From positions 1,666,501-1,730,500 of the forward strand of contig NZ_LR134386.1 of the NCBI RefSeq assembly GCF_900637665.1: a stretch of 64,000 nucleotides of DNA. Direction: 5' to 3'. Position 1 is the stretch's first letter, and each line of letters begins with the position of its first letter. The stretch is from Chryseobacterium nakagawai. GTDB taxonomy: Bacteria > Bacteroidota > Bacteroidia > Flavobacteriales > Weeksellaceae. Both the position numbers and the translations under genes were made by a program. The notes below the pieces were generated by a model. That model ran no database searches, was not told the DNA's origin, and saw only the letters and a list, made by a program, of their open reading frames with translations. Below, in pieces: positions 34,902 to 43,000 of this stretch.

Positions 34902-35912
34902 TTAGAATTGTTCTAATATCAATTTTTTGCTGGCTGCCATTCCAGCAGTAGTACCCATTGCAACGGCATTGGCAACGGTTCTCATGCGGGTAGTATTATC
35001 GCCTGAAGCGTAAATACCATAAATAGATGTTTCTTGGAATCCATTTACTTTTAAATATCCATCTTCAGTAACTTCACATCCTAGGGCTTCCGGTATTGAG
35101 CAATGTTGGATAAATGGACGGGGAGAATACAATGCGGTAAGTGGTAAAACCGTATCGTCATTAAAGACAATATTTTGAATATGCCCGTCGATATGATCAA
35201 GTTTTTTGATTTCCTTTTCAACAATCTGTATGTGGTGAGATTTCAATTTTTGAACTTGTTCAAAGGTTAAAGTTGATTTTCCATTCGTGTAGATTGTTAA
35301 ATCTTTTGTCCAATTAATGATCATTTTTGAAAGTTCATAAGCATAATCACCATTGCCTAGAATACCTGTTTTTTCATTACGTACTTCATATCCATGACAG
35401 TAGGGACAATGCAGCACCGAAATTCCCCAACTTTCTGAAAATCCAGGAATATCAGGCATTATGTCTTTAATTCCTGTGGCGAAAATTAGTTTTTTAGCGG
35501 CATACTTTTCTCCGGAGGCTGTTTCTATCTTAAATAGATCTTCTGTTTTTACTCCTTTTACTGCATAATCATCTGTAAAAGTTACAGTATTATATACATT
35601 TACCTCATTTTTGCCCATTCCTGCAATAATTGCCGGAATTTCACCATCCTGAGTTAAAAAATTATGAGAATAGGGAGTTTGATAATTACATGGTTTACCG
35701 CTGTCGACTACCAGAACTTCTTTCAGAGCCCTTCCTAATGCCATCGCTGCTGCAAGCCCTGAGTAGCTTCCGCCAATGATAATTACATCAAATTGTTTCG
35801 TCTTTGTTTTCATAATAAAGTTGTTAAAAGGAAATGGAAAAGTGATTGCAAACATCCCAAAACCAACTTGCTTAATAAATTTCCGTCGTGTTAAGTTGTT
35901 CTGGTTAGCCAT
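34902..35912 (-). CDS. Thioredoxin-reductase-like FAD/NAD(P) oxidoreductase with a twin-arginine signal
   Basis: 336 residues. The N-terminus carries a Tat-type motif (TRRKFIKQVG) and a hydrophobic stretch (FGMFAITFPFPF), then FDVIIIGGSYSGLAAAMALGRA (FAD), a CPYCHGYE redox motif, a second nucleotide motif (ILGNGDYAYELS) and YASGDNTTRM. If the signal is used, this is an exported TrxR/AhpF-like flavoenzyme; if translation starts at an internal Met (35812), it is cytoplasmic. The CxxC suggests disulfide reduction, but a partner thioredoxin is not next to it. Confidence 0.85.
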   Translation of the reverse strand: MANQNNLTRRKFIKQVGFGMFAITFPFPFNNFIMKTKTKQFDVIIIGGSYSGLAAAMALGRALKEVLVVDSGKPCNYQTPYSHNFLTQDGEIPAIIAGMGKNEVNVYNTVTFTDDYAVKGVKTEDLFKIETASGEKYAAKKLIFATGIKDIMPDIPGFSESWGISVLHCPYCHGYEVRNEKTGILGNGDYAYELSKMIINWTKDLTIYTNGKSTLTFEQVQKLKSHHIQIVEKEIKKLDHIDGHIQNIVFNDDTVLPLTALYSPRPFIQHCSIPEALGCEVTEDGYLKVNGFQETSIYGIYASGDNTTRMRTVANAVAMGTTAGMAASKKLILEQF

Positions 35913-35949
35913 CTAATGTAGTTTTAGTGGTGATTTTTATATTGCATGT

Positions 35950-36171
35950 TTACTTATTATCTTTTGAGCTGAATTGGCGTATGATAAAGTCAACAATAGG
36001 AACTCCAATAAATACAATAAAGGGAACCAGCACGATGGTCAGGATGAATGTTCGTTGATAAATTGGGAATGTATTTAATGCTTTACCAAAAAGGAATAAA
36101 AAAAGCGTGATTGATGGATAAATGGCTAGCCATATTTTTAATGATGCCATTAATTTCATTTTTGTTTTCAT
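35950..36171 (-). CDS. Small two-helix membrane protein (73 aa)
   Basis: 73 residues with two hydrophobic segments (WLAIYPSITLFLFLFGKAL and IVLVPFIVFIGVPIVDFI) and a charged C-terminus. It has no recognisable family beyond a general two-helix type. It lies 37 bp downstream of the flavoenzyme region on the same strand. Its start MKTKMKLMASLK is followed closely by a second Met (residue 8). Confidence 0.6.
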   Translation of the reverse strand: MKTKMKLMASLKIWLAIYPSITLFLFLFGKALNTFPIYQRTFILTIVLVPFIVFIGVPIVDFIIRQFSSKDNK

Positions 36172-36296
36172 AATGATTTTCTTTTGAAATAAATTTACAA
36201 GGCAAAATTACTTCGGCAGAAAACCATACAGTTAGGACAAAGTTGAGAATGAATAGGACTATTTTTTAGTTTTGGATAACGAGGGGTTTTTATGTG

Positions 36297-37127
36297 TTAT
36301 TTTAGATATTTATTTATTCTTTGCAACTTATACTCAGGTGAAGAATTAAAGAAAATATTTAGTAGATTCATATGCCCAGCACCATAGATGACTAGGATTT
36401 TATCCGATGTATTAGTATTTATTTTTTGGATGTTACGGAAAATTTTCAGATTCCTGTTGAACCACCAACCTGTTGTAAAATCTACACCAAATGAATGATT
36501 GCTTTCCGTTTCGTATTTAAACGTACCTACTAAATAATTACCCAAATCCTTTTTTAAGTTCTTCGGATTATTGAGTTCCTTAAGTTGAGCAATTATACCT
36601 TTGGTCTTAAAAATATCCTTTGAATAATGAATAAGTGACGTATCAGGATTTTTATAAAAGAATTCATTGAATTTTTTTCGTACGTTTGCATCATTAGCCA
36701 AAAGACTATCGATGTTTTTGTAGTAATGTCCCCAATCGTTAACACAGTAGATTTTTTTTAAATTTAATTTTTTGGCAGTTCTAAAACCAATTTGTTGGTA
36801 CTCTTCACGGTTAAGTTCGTAATTGCCTTCCAGATAGCATTGGTATAACGAATCTATTGTAGGTTGTAATGCAGGATCTACTTCAACTGCAATAATGGTG
36901 GGTCTAAATTTTAAAATCTTTTGTACTATTGTATGAATTTCATCCTGATACTTTTTATCAAGAACATCTATCTGGTCATTTTGATCGACTTTCTTCACAT
37001 CCCGATTATGGAACGCAAAATGGAATGTTCCTAGGGTCAGAACTTCTTTTTGCTTTGTCTGAGCAGATATAACCGTTGCTACAAATAGTAATAGCAATTT
37101 AAAAAATAAGATGATGGTTGTTTTCAT
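36297..37127 (-). CDS. Secreted DUF5694 protein (TraB/ChaN-like fold)
   Basis: 277 residues from the ATG at 37127, which begins a clean signal peptide (MKTTIILFFKLLLLFVATVISAQ); an upstream ATG at 37181 would bury it. The mature part has VLTLGTFHFAFHNRDVKK, FRPTIIAVEVDPAL and ILVIYGAGHMNLL, typical of DUF5694, which resembles the TraB/GumN and ChaN (haem or iron) folds. Biochemical role unknown. Periplasmic or surface located. Confidence 0.8.
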   Translation of the reverse strand: MKTTIILFFKLLLLFVATVISAQTKQKEVLTLGTFHFAFHNRDVKKVDQNDQIDVLDKKYQDEIHTIVQKILKFRPTIIAVEVDPALQPTIDSLYQCYLEGNYELNREEYQQIGFRTAKKLNLKKIYCVNDWGHYYKNIDSLLANDANVRKKFNEFFYKNPDTSLIHYSKDIFKTKGIIAQLKELNNPKNLKKDLGNYLVGTFKYETESNHSFGVDFTTGWWFNRNLKIFRNIQKINTNTSDKILVIYGAGHMNLLNIFFNSSPEYKLQRINKYLK

Positions 37128-37213
37128 ATGGTTTTCCTTTGAGGTAATTTTGTTGAACAAAATTACTTTATACTCAACCATTTGATTAGGACAAAAATGA
37201 GAATCAATAGGAC

Positions 37214-38074
37214 TTATCTGAAGTTCTGCCTGTACATTTCGGGAGATACTGTTGTATGTTTTTTAAAAAAACGGGTAAAGTAGGAAGGGTCCTCATAGCC
37301 CAGGTTATATGCAATCTGACTGATCTGGTTGGATGTGGCTAATAGTTGACGTTTAGCTTCAAGAATAATAGAGTCGTTAATAACTTCGGATGGGGTTTTA
37401 TTTAATAGGGATTTAGTGATTGTACTTAATTGATAGGGAGATAGATAGAGCCAATCAGCATACTGCGACACTTGCTTATGTGTGGTAATATTTGTCTCAA
37501 TCAACTCTAGAAATTGCTCTAATTTTTCCTGTATGTATGGAGTACTTGCAACTGGTGTTGTTACTTTATCCTGTCTTTGTCGAAGCAGTTCGATCAGAAA
37601 TATGCTCAGGTTGGCTTTCAGGACTTCCTGATATCCTTTTTCTTTTTCGGAGTATTCCTTCAATGCATTTAATACGATGTTCTCAATTTTTGTAAACCCT
37701 CCTGGTTCGAGTTGATACCTGTTGTATTGTATCAGTTTTGTCAAATGATTTTGTGAGGCACTATTGTGTGAATACAGAAAATCAGTTTTGAACTGAATAA
37801 GATAGCCTGTTCCTTTTATTTTCAAACTAAGACGGTGTACCTGTCCGGGGCGCATGACAAAAACTGTATGTTCTTGTATATTATAATGGGTGAAATCTAT
37901 CTCATGTTCACCAGATCCTTTCTTTATTATTAAAATATAAAAGAAGTCGTGCCTGTGGAGTTCTTGCACCATATCATTCTCGGCAAGCAACGGTGCGATA
38001 TCCCTAATAGAATAACTACTGGAAAGTTGTGGCTCATCTTGTTGATTAATATTTCTAACAGGGATATCCTTCAT
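37214..38074 (-). CDS. AraC-family transcriptional regulator
   Basis: 286 residues: an N-terminal cupin-like sensor (HRHDFFYILIIKKGSGEHEIDF, VFVMRPGQVHRLSL) and a C-terminal AraC HTH pair with the signature SQIAYNLGYEDPSYFTRFFKKHTTVSPEMYRQN. The first gene of the minus-strand cassette and its probable local regulator. Ligand unknown. It is followed by a gene-free border (38075-38935). Confidence 0.9.
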   Translation of the reverse strand: MKDIPVRNINQQDEPQLSSSYSIRDIAPLLAENDMVQELHRHDFFYILIIKKGSGEHEIDFTHYNIQEHTVFVMRPGQVHRLSLKIKGTGYLIQFKTDFLYSHNSASQNHLTKLIQYNRYQLEPGGFTKIENIVLNALKEYSEKEKGYQEVLKANLSIFLIELLRQRQDKVTTPVASTPYIQEKLEQFLELIETNITTHKQVSQYADWLYLSPYQLSTITKSLLNKTPSEVINDSIILEAKRQLLATSNQISQIAYNLGYEDPSYFTRFFKKHTTVSPEMYRQNFR

Positions 38075-38257
38075 GTAGAAAAAATAACATCAAATTTAAT
38101 ATTTTATATTTAGCACTCAAAATAATTTAGATCGTGATAATGAAAGCTTTTTGGATGAAGTTTCTACAAAACAAAAAGCTACATATGACTATAATCGATC
38201 TTTGAAAATGCATTTTTTCTTTTTGCAATTAATCAATGAAAATATTCTGGGTAATTA

Positions 38258-38384
38258 TATACCTTAGTGTACCAAATCAAAAAAAGCTTGATAATACTAT
38301 ACTTATTTTAAACATCAAATTTATTAGCAGTAATTAATAAAAGTAAGTTTTATATAAAATTACTATTTGTTACACTAAAGTATG
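38258..38384. repeat. 127-bp inverted-repeat (MITE-like) element
   Basis: The arms TATACCTTAGTGTACCAAAT and ATTTGTTACACTAAAGTATG pair at 17 of 20 positions and enclose an 87-bp AT-rich centre without coding capacity. This suits a small non-autonomous element or a long hairpin; no target duplication is evident. Confidence 0.4.
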
Positions 38385-38615
38385 TTGGCGCCCTTCTTAC
38401 ATAAGTAATGATGGAGGAAGTTACTCCAGAAAATGTAATTATTTGGTCCGATTATCTAATAGTGGTTATTTAGAGCGATATAACAATGATTGAATTAACA
38501 ATATAAAAAAAGGTTGGATTAAATGAAAAAGTTGTAATTCAAAGCTGGAAATTTATTCGAAAAATATTGTAAATAAAATGGTGTCAACTGTATTATTTGG
38601 CACCGTTTGGCATCT

Positions 38616-38727
38616 GTACCCGTAACCGAAGAAATATCGAAACATTTGGTGGAAGATTTAGAAAGAATTGTAGAATTAAATAATCCTGTCATGTGACCAA
38701 GACGAGCTTATCTTCTAACACTTTTAT
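38616..38727 (+). repeat. Intergenic direct repeat, copy B
   Basis: 112 bp starting GTACCCGTAACCGAAG, the partner of copy A at 29086-29197 (about 87% identity, same orientation, same length). A weaker hairpin (GGTGTCAA / TTTGGCACC) precedes it. With copy A it brackets the nine-gene minus-strand segment. Confidence 0.75.
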
Positions 38728-38935
38728 AGATTGTGTGAAATTTTGCAAGAATTGCAAAGCTGATCTTGTCAGTAAGTTTTATTATAAGCTAACTTTTTGC
38801 GATTATTGACAAGATTCTAAAATAGAATGAAATGACCATCTAAATTTTTTTGTGATTTATGTTTTGCATATAGTGATCCCTTACAATTAAAAAGAGGATT
38901 CTATCCTTTATTAGGAATTTTATTTATATTTGAAA

Positions 38936-39544
38936 ATGAATATTTATGAAATATTAGATCCGGATTTCAAGAAGGAAATTGCAGAGAGTAGAGATTTAAA
39001 ATTGTTCCCTGCAGGTACAGTTATTTTAGATATCGATTCCTATGTAAATTATATTCCTCTTGTTATGTCAGGGAGTGTTAAAGTAGTACGTACGGAGGAA
39101 GATGGAAGAGAAATTCTACTTTATTATCTGACTCCCGGAGAAAGCTGCATTTCATCTATACTTTCAGGATTGACTCAAGATACTTCTAAAGTTAAGGCTG
39201 TGGTAGAGGAAGATGCGGAAATCCTGATGTTGTCTTTGATCAAGGCAAAGGAATGGCTTACAAAATATCCTGAATGGTCTACATTTGTTTTTGAACTTTA
39301 CCATAAAAGATTTGAAGACCTCGTAACGATGGTCAACTCAATAGCTTTTCAAAAAGTAGATGCAAGGATTCTATATTTACTGAATCAAAAATCCCAGTTA
39401 TACAAGTCCAAGGAACTTAATGTAACCCATCAGCAGTTAGCAGATGAGCTTGGAATTACGAGGGAAGCTGTGAGCCGTGTTCTGAAACAGATTGAGACGG
39501 ACGGTAAAATAAAACTTTCCCGGAACAAAATTACCCTATTGTAA
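38936..39544 (+). CDS. Crp/Fnr-family transcriptional regulator
   Basis: 202 residues from the ATG at 38936. An N-terminal beta-roll (VNYIPLVMSGSVKVVRTEEDGREILLYYLTPGESC) and a C-terminal HTH with recognition helix GITREAVSRVLKQIE, carrying the E-x-x-S-R pattern. There is no Fe-S cysteine motif of FNR type; single Cys residues (Cys77 region) could sense thiol or sulfide stress. A TATATTTG -7 element at 38925-38932 ends only three bases before the ATG, so the mRNA may be leaderless. It is the first gene of the sulfur cluster and the likely regulator of the GTRAY-N4-RTYAC sites downstream. Confidence 0.88.
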   Translation: MNIYEILDPDFKKEIAESRDLKLFPAGTVILDIDSYVNYIPLVMSGSVKVVRTEEDGREILLYYLTPGESCISSILSGLTQDTSKVKAVVEEDAEILMLSLIKAKEWLTKYPEWSTFVFELYHKRFEDLVTMVNSIAFQKVDARILYLLNQKSQLYKSKELNVTHQQLADELGITREAVSRVLKQIETDGKIKLSRNKITLL

Positions 39545-39584
39545 CCTTCATCACTGACAGGCTTTTATTTCCATCTTAAATTTG
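39541..39584 (+). promoter_or_regulatory. Palindromic Crp/Fnr-type site and -7 element for the rhodanese-OsmC operon
   Basis: GTAACCTTCATCAC lies at 39541-39554 across the stop codon of the Crp/Fnr gene, and TAAATTTG at 39577-39584. The 22-bp spacer is identical at three other sites in this cluster. Confidence 0.75.
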
Positions 39585-39609
39585 CATCATTAACTTAAAA
39601 AACAATACA

Positions 39610-39918
39610 ATGTTAGATGCAATAAAAAACCTTTTCGGGATGGATAAAACTGATTATGCAGATCTTGTGAAGCAAGGTGCGGTGATTGTGGATGTAAGAA
39701 GTAAAAGCGAATATGCGGGCGGGCACATTAAAGGTTCCCTGAATATTCCTGTAGACCAGCTGGATAAAAATCTGTCAAAACTAAGTAAAGATAAAACCAT
39801 TATCACCTGTTGTGCTTCAGGAATGAGGAGTGCCTCAGCAAAAAGCATTCTGCAGAATCATGGTTACAAAAATGTTCATAATGGCGGTGGATGGATGAGT
39901 TTAAACAACAAAATTTAA
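39610..39918 (+). CDS. Single-domain rhodanese (sulfurtransferase)
   Basis: 102 residues, one rhodanese domain: VIVDVRSKSEYAGGHIKGSLNIP and the active-site loop ITCCASGMRSASAK with the catalytic Cys. No signal peptide, so cytoplasmic. It probably relays sulfane sulfur. The OsmC gene follows 4 bp later in the same operon; the promoter has the cluster palindrome. Confidence 0.9.
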   Translation: MLDAIKNLFGMDKTDYADLVKQGAVIVDVRSKSEYAGGHIKGSLNIPVDQLDKNLSKLSKDKTIITCCASGMRSASAKSILQNHGYKNVHNGGGWMSLNNKI

Positions 39919-39922
39919 AACA

Positions 39923-40357
39923 ATGGAAGTACATTATTATACTGTAAATGTTGAATGGAAAGATAACCGTAAAGGTGAAATGTCTTCTCCCGAACTTTCA
40001 CAGAATATAGAAGTGGCAACTCCGCCTCAATTTCTTAAAGGGATAGAAGGCGTTTGGTCTCCGGAACATCTTTTCACAGCAGCAGTAAACAGCTGCCTGA
40101 TGACTACATTTCTGGCCATAGCAGAAAACTCAAAGCTAGAATTTTCAGATTTTCAGTGCAAATCCAAAGGAAAGCTTGAGCAGGTAGAAGGTAAATTCCT
40201 GATGACTGAAGTAATTCTGGAACCTGTTGTTACCATTAAAAACGAATCCGAAAGAGAAAAGGCAGAAAGGGTTCTTCAGAAATCCGAAGCTAATTGTTTG
40301 ATATCCAATTCTGTGAAATCAAAGATAATAATGATTCCACAAATAAAAGTGATATAG
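39923..40357 (+). CDS. OsmC-family peroxide/thiol protein
   Basis: 144 residues, OsmC fold: PELSQNIEVATPPQFLKGIEGVWSPEHLFTAAVNSCLMTTFLAIAEN, with the first conserved Cys in NSCLMT and the second in EANCLISNSV. OsmC proteins reduce organic peroxides or handle persulfides with this Cys pair. It lies 4 bp after the rhodanese gene, which supports a sulfur-handling role here. Confidence 0.88.
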   Translation: MEVHYYTVNVEWKDNRKGEMSSPELSQNIEVATPPQFLKGIEGVWSPEHLFTAAVNSCLMTTFLAIAENSKLEFSDFQCKSKGKLEQVEGKFLMTEVILEPVVTIKNESEREKAERVLQKSEANCLISNSVKSKIIMIPQIKVI

Positions 40358-40380
40358 TATTTCCACAGTTTAAATTTTTT

Positions 40381-40404
40381 AACCGCTTTGCAGGCGGTTT
40401 TTTT
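40381..40404 (+). terminator. Intrinsic terminator after the rhodanese-OsmC operon
   Basis: The stem AACCGC / GCGGTT with a 7-nt loop is followed by a T tract (TTTTT). It lies 24 bp after the OsmC stop. Confidence 0.8.
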
Positions 40405-40431
40405 ATGTTCATTCAGGAAAAATCTCCTTAT

Positions 40432-40475
40432 GTGATGTTGGTTACTGTACAATAGATTTCATCAATCTAATTTTG
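40432..40475 (+). promoter_or_regulatory. Palindromic Crp/Fnr-type site and -7 element for the RND operon
   Basis: GTGATGTTGGTTAC lies at 40432-40445 and TAATTTTG at 40468-40475, with the same 22-bp spacer as the three other sites. The TolC-family gene starts 16 bp past the -7 element. Confidence 0.75.
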
Positions 40476-40491
40476 CTTTAAAATTAGAGAA

Positions 40492-41799
40492 ATGAGAAAA
40501 TTAGCCATACTTATTTTATTATTGACAACCTATTCAGAAGCTTTTTCACAAGAGATTATCCCTGTTTCCAAAGAGGATCTGAAAAATAAGCTTATAGACA
40601 ATAACCTTCAGGTAAAAATGGCGAAAAAGGAGACCGAGCTTGCCAAAGCCGAACTTCTGGGAACCAGAGCAATGTACCTGCCGAATGTGAATGCCTCGTA
40701 CACTTTTTCCAATACCAATAATCCTCTGTATGCATTTGGTTCCAAGCTCAATCAGGAAAGAATAACAATGATGGATTTCAATCCCGATAATCTGAACAAC
40801 CCTAAAAGCATTTCCAATTTTGCAACAAAAATAAAGGTACAGCAGCCCATCATTAATATGGATGCGGTATATCAGAAAAAGGCAGGACAGGTGAAAGCTG
40901 ATGTACTTACCATCAAAACAGAAAGAACTAAAGAATACGTTCAGTTTGAGTTGAAAAAATCTTATATGATGCTTCAGCTGGCGTATAAAATGCTTGAAAC
41001 TCTTGAAAATGCAAAGCAGACAACCCTTGCCAATAAAAAAGTCATCGACAATTATTACAAAAACGGAATGATCCAGAAATCTGAAGTTTTGTATATGGAT
41101 GTCCGTATCAGTGAGATAGAAAGTCAGATTCAGACTGCAAAATCCAACATCAGAAATGCTTCCGATAATTTATATTTTCTTTTGGATGAAAGGTCAGAAA
41201 ATAAAATTCTGAAACCTACAGAAAATCTGGAATATACAGAGCATATCCCGGATTCTGATAGTAAACTTAATCTGAACCGAAAAGATTTACAGGCATATTA
41301 TAAATCGCTTGAAGCATATGACTGGATGATAAAATCATCAAAAGCAAAGTTTCTTCCCAGACTCAATGCATTCGGAAGCTTTGAAATGTATGATAATAAA
41401 GCGGTGCAGTTCAACGCCAACGGATATTTAGCCGGAATTCAGCTTTCCTGGAATGTTTTCGACGGGCTTAAAGCTAAAAGTGAACAGGAAAAATACAGAG
41501 CAGAACGTTCCAAGGCACAGACTGAAATAGAACAGTATTCTAAACAAAGTCAGCTTGAGCTCAATAAAGCCAGCCGTCAGATTGAAGATGCCCAATCTAA
41601 GGTCAACTTCACAAAACAAGCCTGGGAACAAAGTAAGGAAGCCTACAGGATCCGGAAAAACCGTTATGATCAGGGACTGGAAAAATCTGCTGACCTTCTT
41701 TCCGCAGAAACCCTGATGTCTCAAAAAGAACTTGAATATCAGCAGGCTGTTTTCGAATACAACGTAGCCTGGGAATATCAAAGGTTTTTAGAAAAATAA
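40492..41799 (+). CDS. TolC-family outer-membrane efflux protein
   Basis: 435 residues with a signal peptide (MRKLAILILLLTTYSEAFSQ). Two TolC-like repeats of long helices plus beta strands are visible (SYTFSNTNNPLYAFGSKLNQER; QLSWNVFDGLKAKSEQEKYRAERSKAQTE; EKSADLLSAETLMSQKELEYQQAVFEYN). It forms the outer-membrane exit duct. It is the first gene of the TolC-MFP-RND operon within the sulfur cluster. Confidence 0.92.
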   Translation: MRKLAILILLLTTYSEAFSQEIIPVSKEDLKNKLIDNNLQVKMAKKETELAKAELLGTRAMYLPNVNASYTFSNTNNPLYAFGSKLNQERITMMDFNPDNLNNPKSISNFATKIKVQQPIINMDAVYQKKAGQVKADVLTIKTERTKEYVQFELKKSYMMLQLAYKMLETLENAKQTTLANKKVIDNYYKNGMIQKSEVLYMDVRISEIESQIQTAKSNIRNASDNLYFLLDERSENKILKPTENLEYTEHIPDSDSKLNLNRKDLQAYYKSLEAYDWMIKSSKAKFLPRLNAFGSFEMYDNKAVQFNANGYLAGIQLSWNVFDGLKAKSEQEKYRAERSKAQTEIEQYSKQSQLELNKASRQIEDAQSKVNFTKQAWEQSKEAYRIRKNRYDQGLEKSADLLSAETLMSQKELEYQQAVFEYNVAWEYQRFLEK

Positions 41800-41829
41800 C
41801 CATAGTAAGCAATATAAACCAATTTAATA

Positions 41830-42918
41830 ATGAAAACATATTTTTATTCAACTTTGATTCTGGGCACGCTTCTTTTGGGAAGCTGTTCTTCAGACGAAAA
41901 AAAATCCGTTCAGAATGCTGATGCGCCCATTTCTGTTACGATAAGCCATACAACAGCAGGCTCGGAAGGTTCATCTGCTACAGCGAGCGGAAAATTGGTT
42001 GCCAAAAATTCAGTCAATGTTTCTACTCGGATGATGGGATATATCACATCCATGAAGGCAGAAGTAGGGCAGGACGTTAGGGCAGGTCAATTATTGGTAA
42101 GTATTAATGCGGCAGATATCCAGGCAAAAGGCGGGCAGGCTAATGCACAGATCTCCCAAGCACAGGCCAGCTACAATATTGCCAGAAAAGATTATGAGAG
42201 ATTCCAGAATCTGTATAAATCCCAAAGTGCTTCCCAGAAAGAGCTGGATGATATGAGAGCCCGGTACGAAATGGCACAGGCAGGATTGCAGGCCGCACAG
42301 CAGATGAAAAACGAAGTCAATGCACAATATAGCTATACCAACGTAACGGCACCTATTTCCGGAACCATTACGGCGAAATTTGCAGAGCAGGGCGATATGG
42401 CCAATCCCGGAATGCCTTTGCTTACCATAGAGTCACCATCATCTTTGCAGGCACAGGTTCTGGTTTCCGAGCAGAATATCACCATGATTTCCAACGGAAT
42501 GCCGGTTGATGTCACCTTAAAATCGATGAACAGAACCGTTTCAGGAACGGTGTCAGAAATCAGCAGATCCGCAGCCAATACCGGAGGACAATATATGGTG
42601 AAAATCAATATTCATAATACTTCCGATTTGCTTCCGGGAATGTTTGTGAATGTACAGTTTCCTTTTAAAACATCAGGGAAAATCAATCAGGGGTTTCAGG
42701 AAAGTATGATGATTCCTAAAACGGCTTTGGTAGAAAATGGCCAGCTCACAGGAGTTTATGTGGTAAGTGCACAAAATACGGCAGTCTTAAGATGGCTGAA
42801 AACTGGAAAAACAACCGGAGATCAGGTTGAAATCCTTTCAGGTTTGAATCCGAAAGAAACTTACATCGTTTCTTCAACAGGAAAATTGTATAACGGAGCA
42901 AAAGTTCAGGTAAAATAG
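41830..42918 (+). CDS. RND efflux periplasmic adaptor (membrane fusion protein)
   Basis: 362 residues. A lipoprotein signal (LILGTLLLGSCSSDEK, Cys at residue 19), then the lipoyl/hairpin halves (VSTRMMGYITSMKAEVGQDVRAGQLLVSI; TNVTAPISGTITAKFAEQGDMANPGMPLL), a beta-barrel and the membrane-proximal domain. It joins the permease to the TolC partner. It lies 30 bp after the TolC-family gene and directly before the permease. Confidence 0.92.
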   Translation: MKTYFYSTLILGTLLLGSCSSDEKKSVQNADAPISVTISHTTAGSEGSSATASGKLVAKNSVNVSTRMMGYITSMKAEVGQDVRAGQLLVSINAADIQAKGGQANAQISQAQASYNIARKDYERFQNLYKSQSASQKELDDMRARYEMAQAGLQAAQQMKNEVNAQYSYTNVTAPISGTITAKFAEQGDMANPGMPLLTIESPSSLQAQVLVSEQNITMISNGMPVDVTLKSMNRTVSGTVSEISRSAANTGGQYMVKINIHNTSDLLPGMFVNVQFPFKTSGKINQGFQESMMIPKTALVENGQLTGVYVVSAQNTAVLRWLKTGKTTGDQVEILSGLNPKETYIVSSTGKLYNGAKVQVK

Positions 42919-43000
42919 TGTAGTAATATCAATGCAGCCATTTACCAATGAATGGCATTGTTACACTGTTAGATTAATTCATTGTTATATTAAAAAAATT

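Larger units (their letters stand above)
38075..38935. other. Gene-free border region: inverted-repeat element and repeat copy B
   Basis: This 861-bp AT-rich stretch has no credible gene. It contains an imperfect 20-bp inverted repeat (38258-38277 / 38365-38384), a weak hairpin near 38580-38604 and repeat copy B at 38616-38727. The last ~200 bp lead into the Crp/Fnr gene. Confidence 0.65.

Noticed and set aside
38872..38883. GTGATCCCTTAC upstream of the Crp/Fnr gene as an autoregulatory site
   Set aside because: The half-sites are two bases closer together than in the four palindromes and the distance to the -7 element differs.
42932..43000. Upstream ATG extending the RND permease by 23 residues
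   Set aside because: The extension is not hydrophobic in the way RND starts are; MEKGFAGRISEFF at 43001 is the normal RND start.
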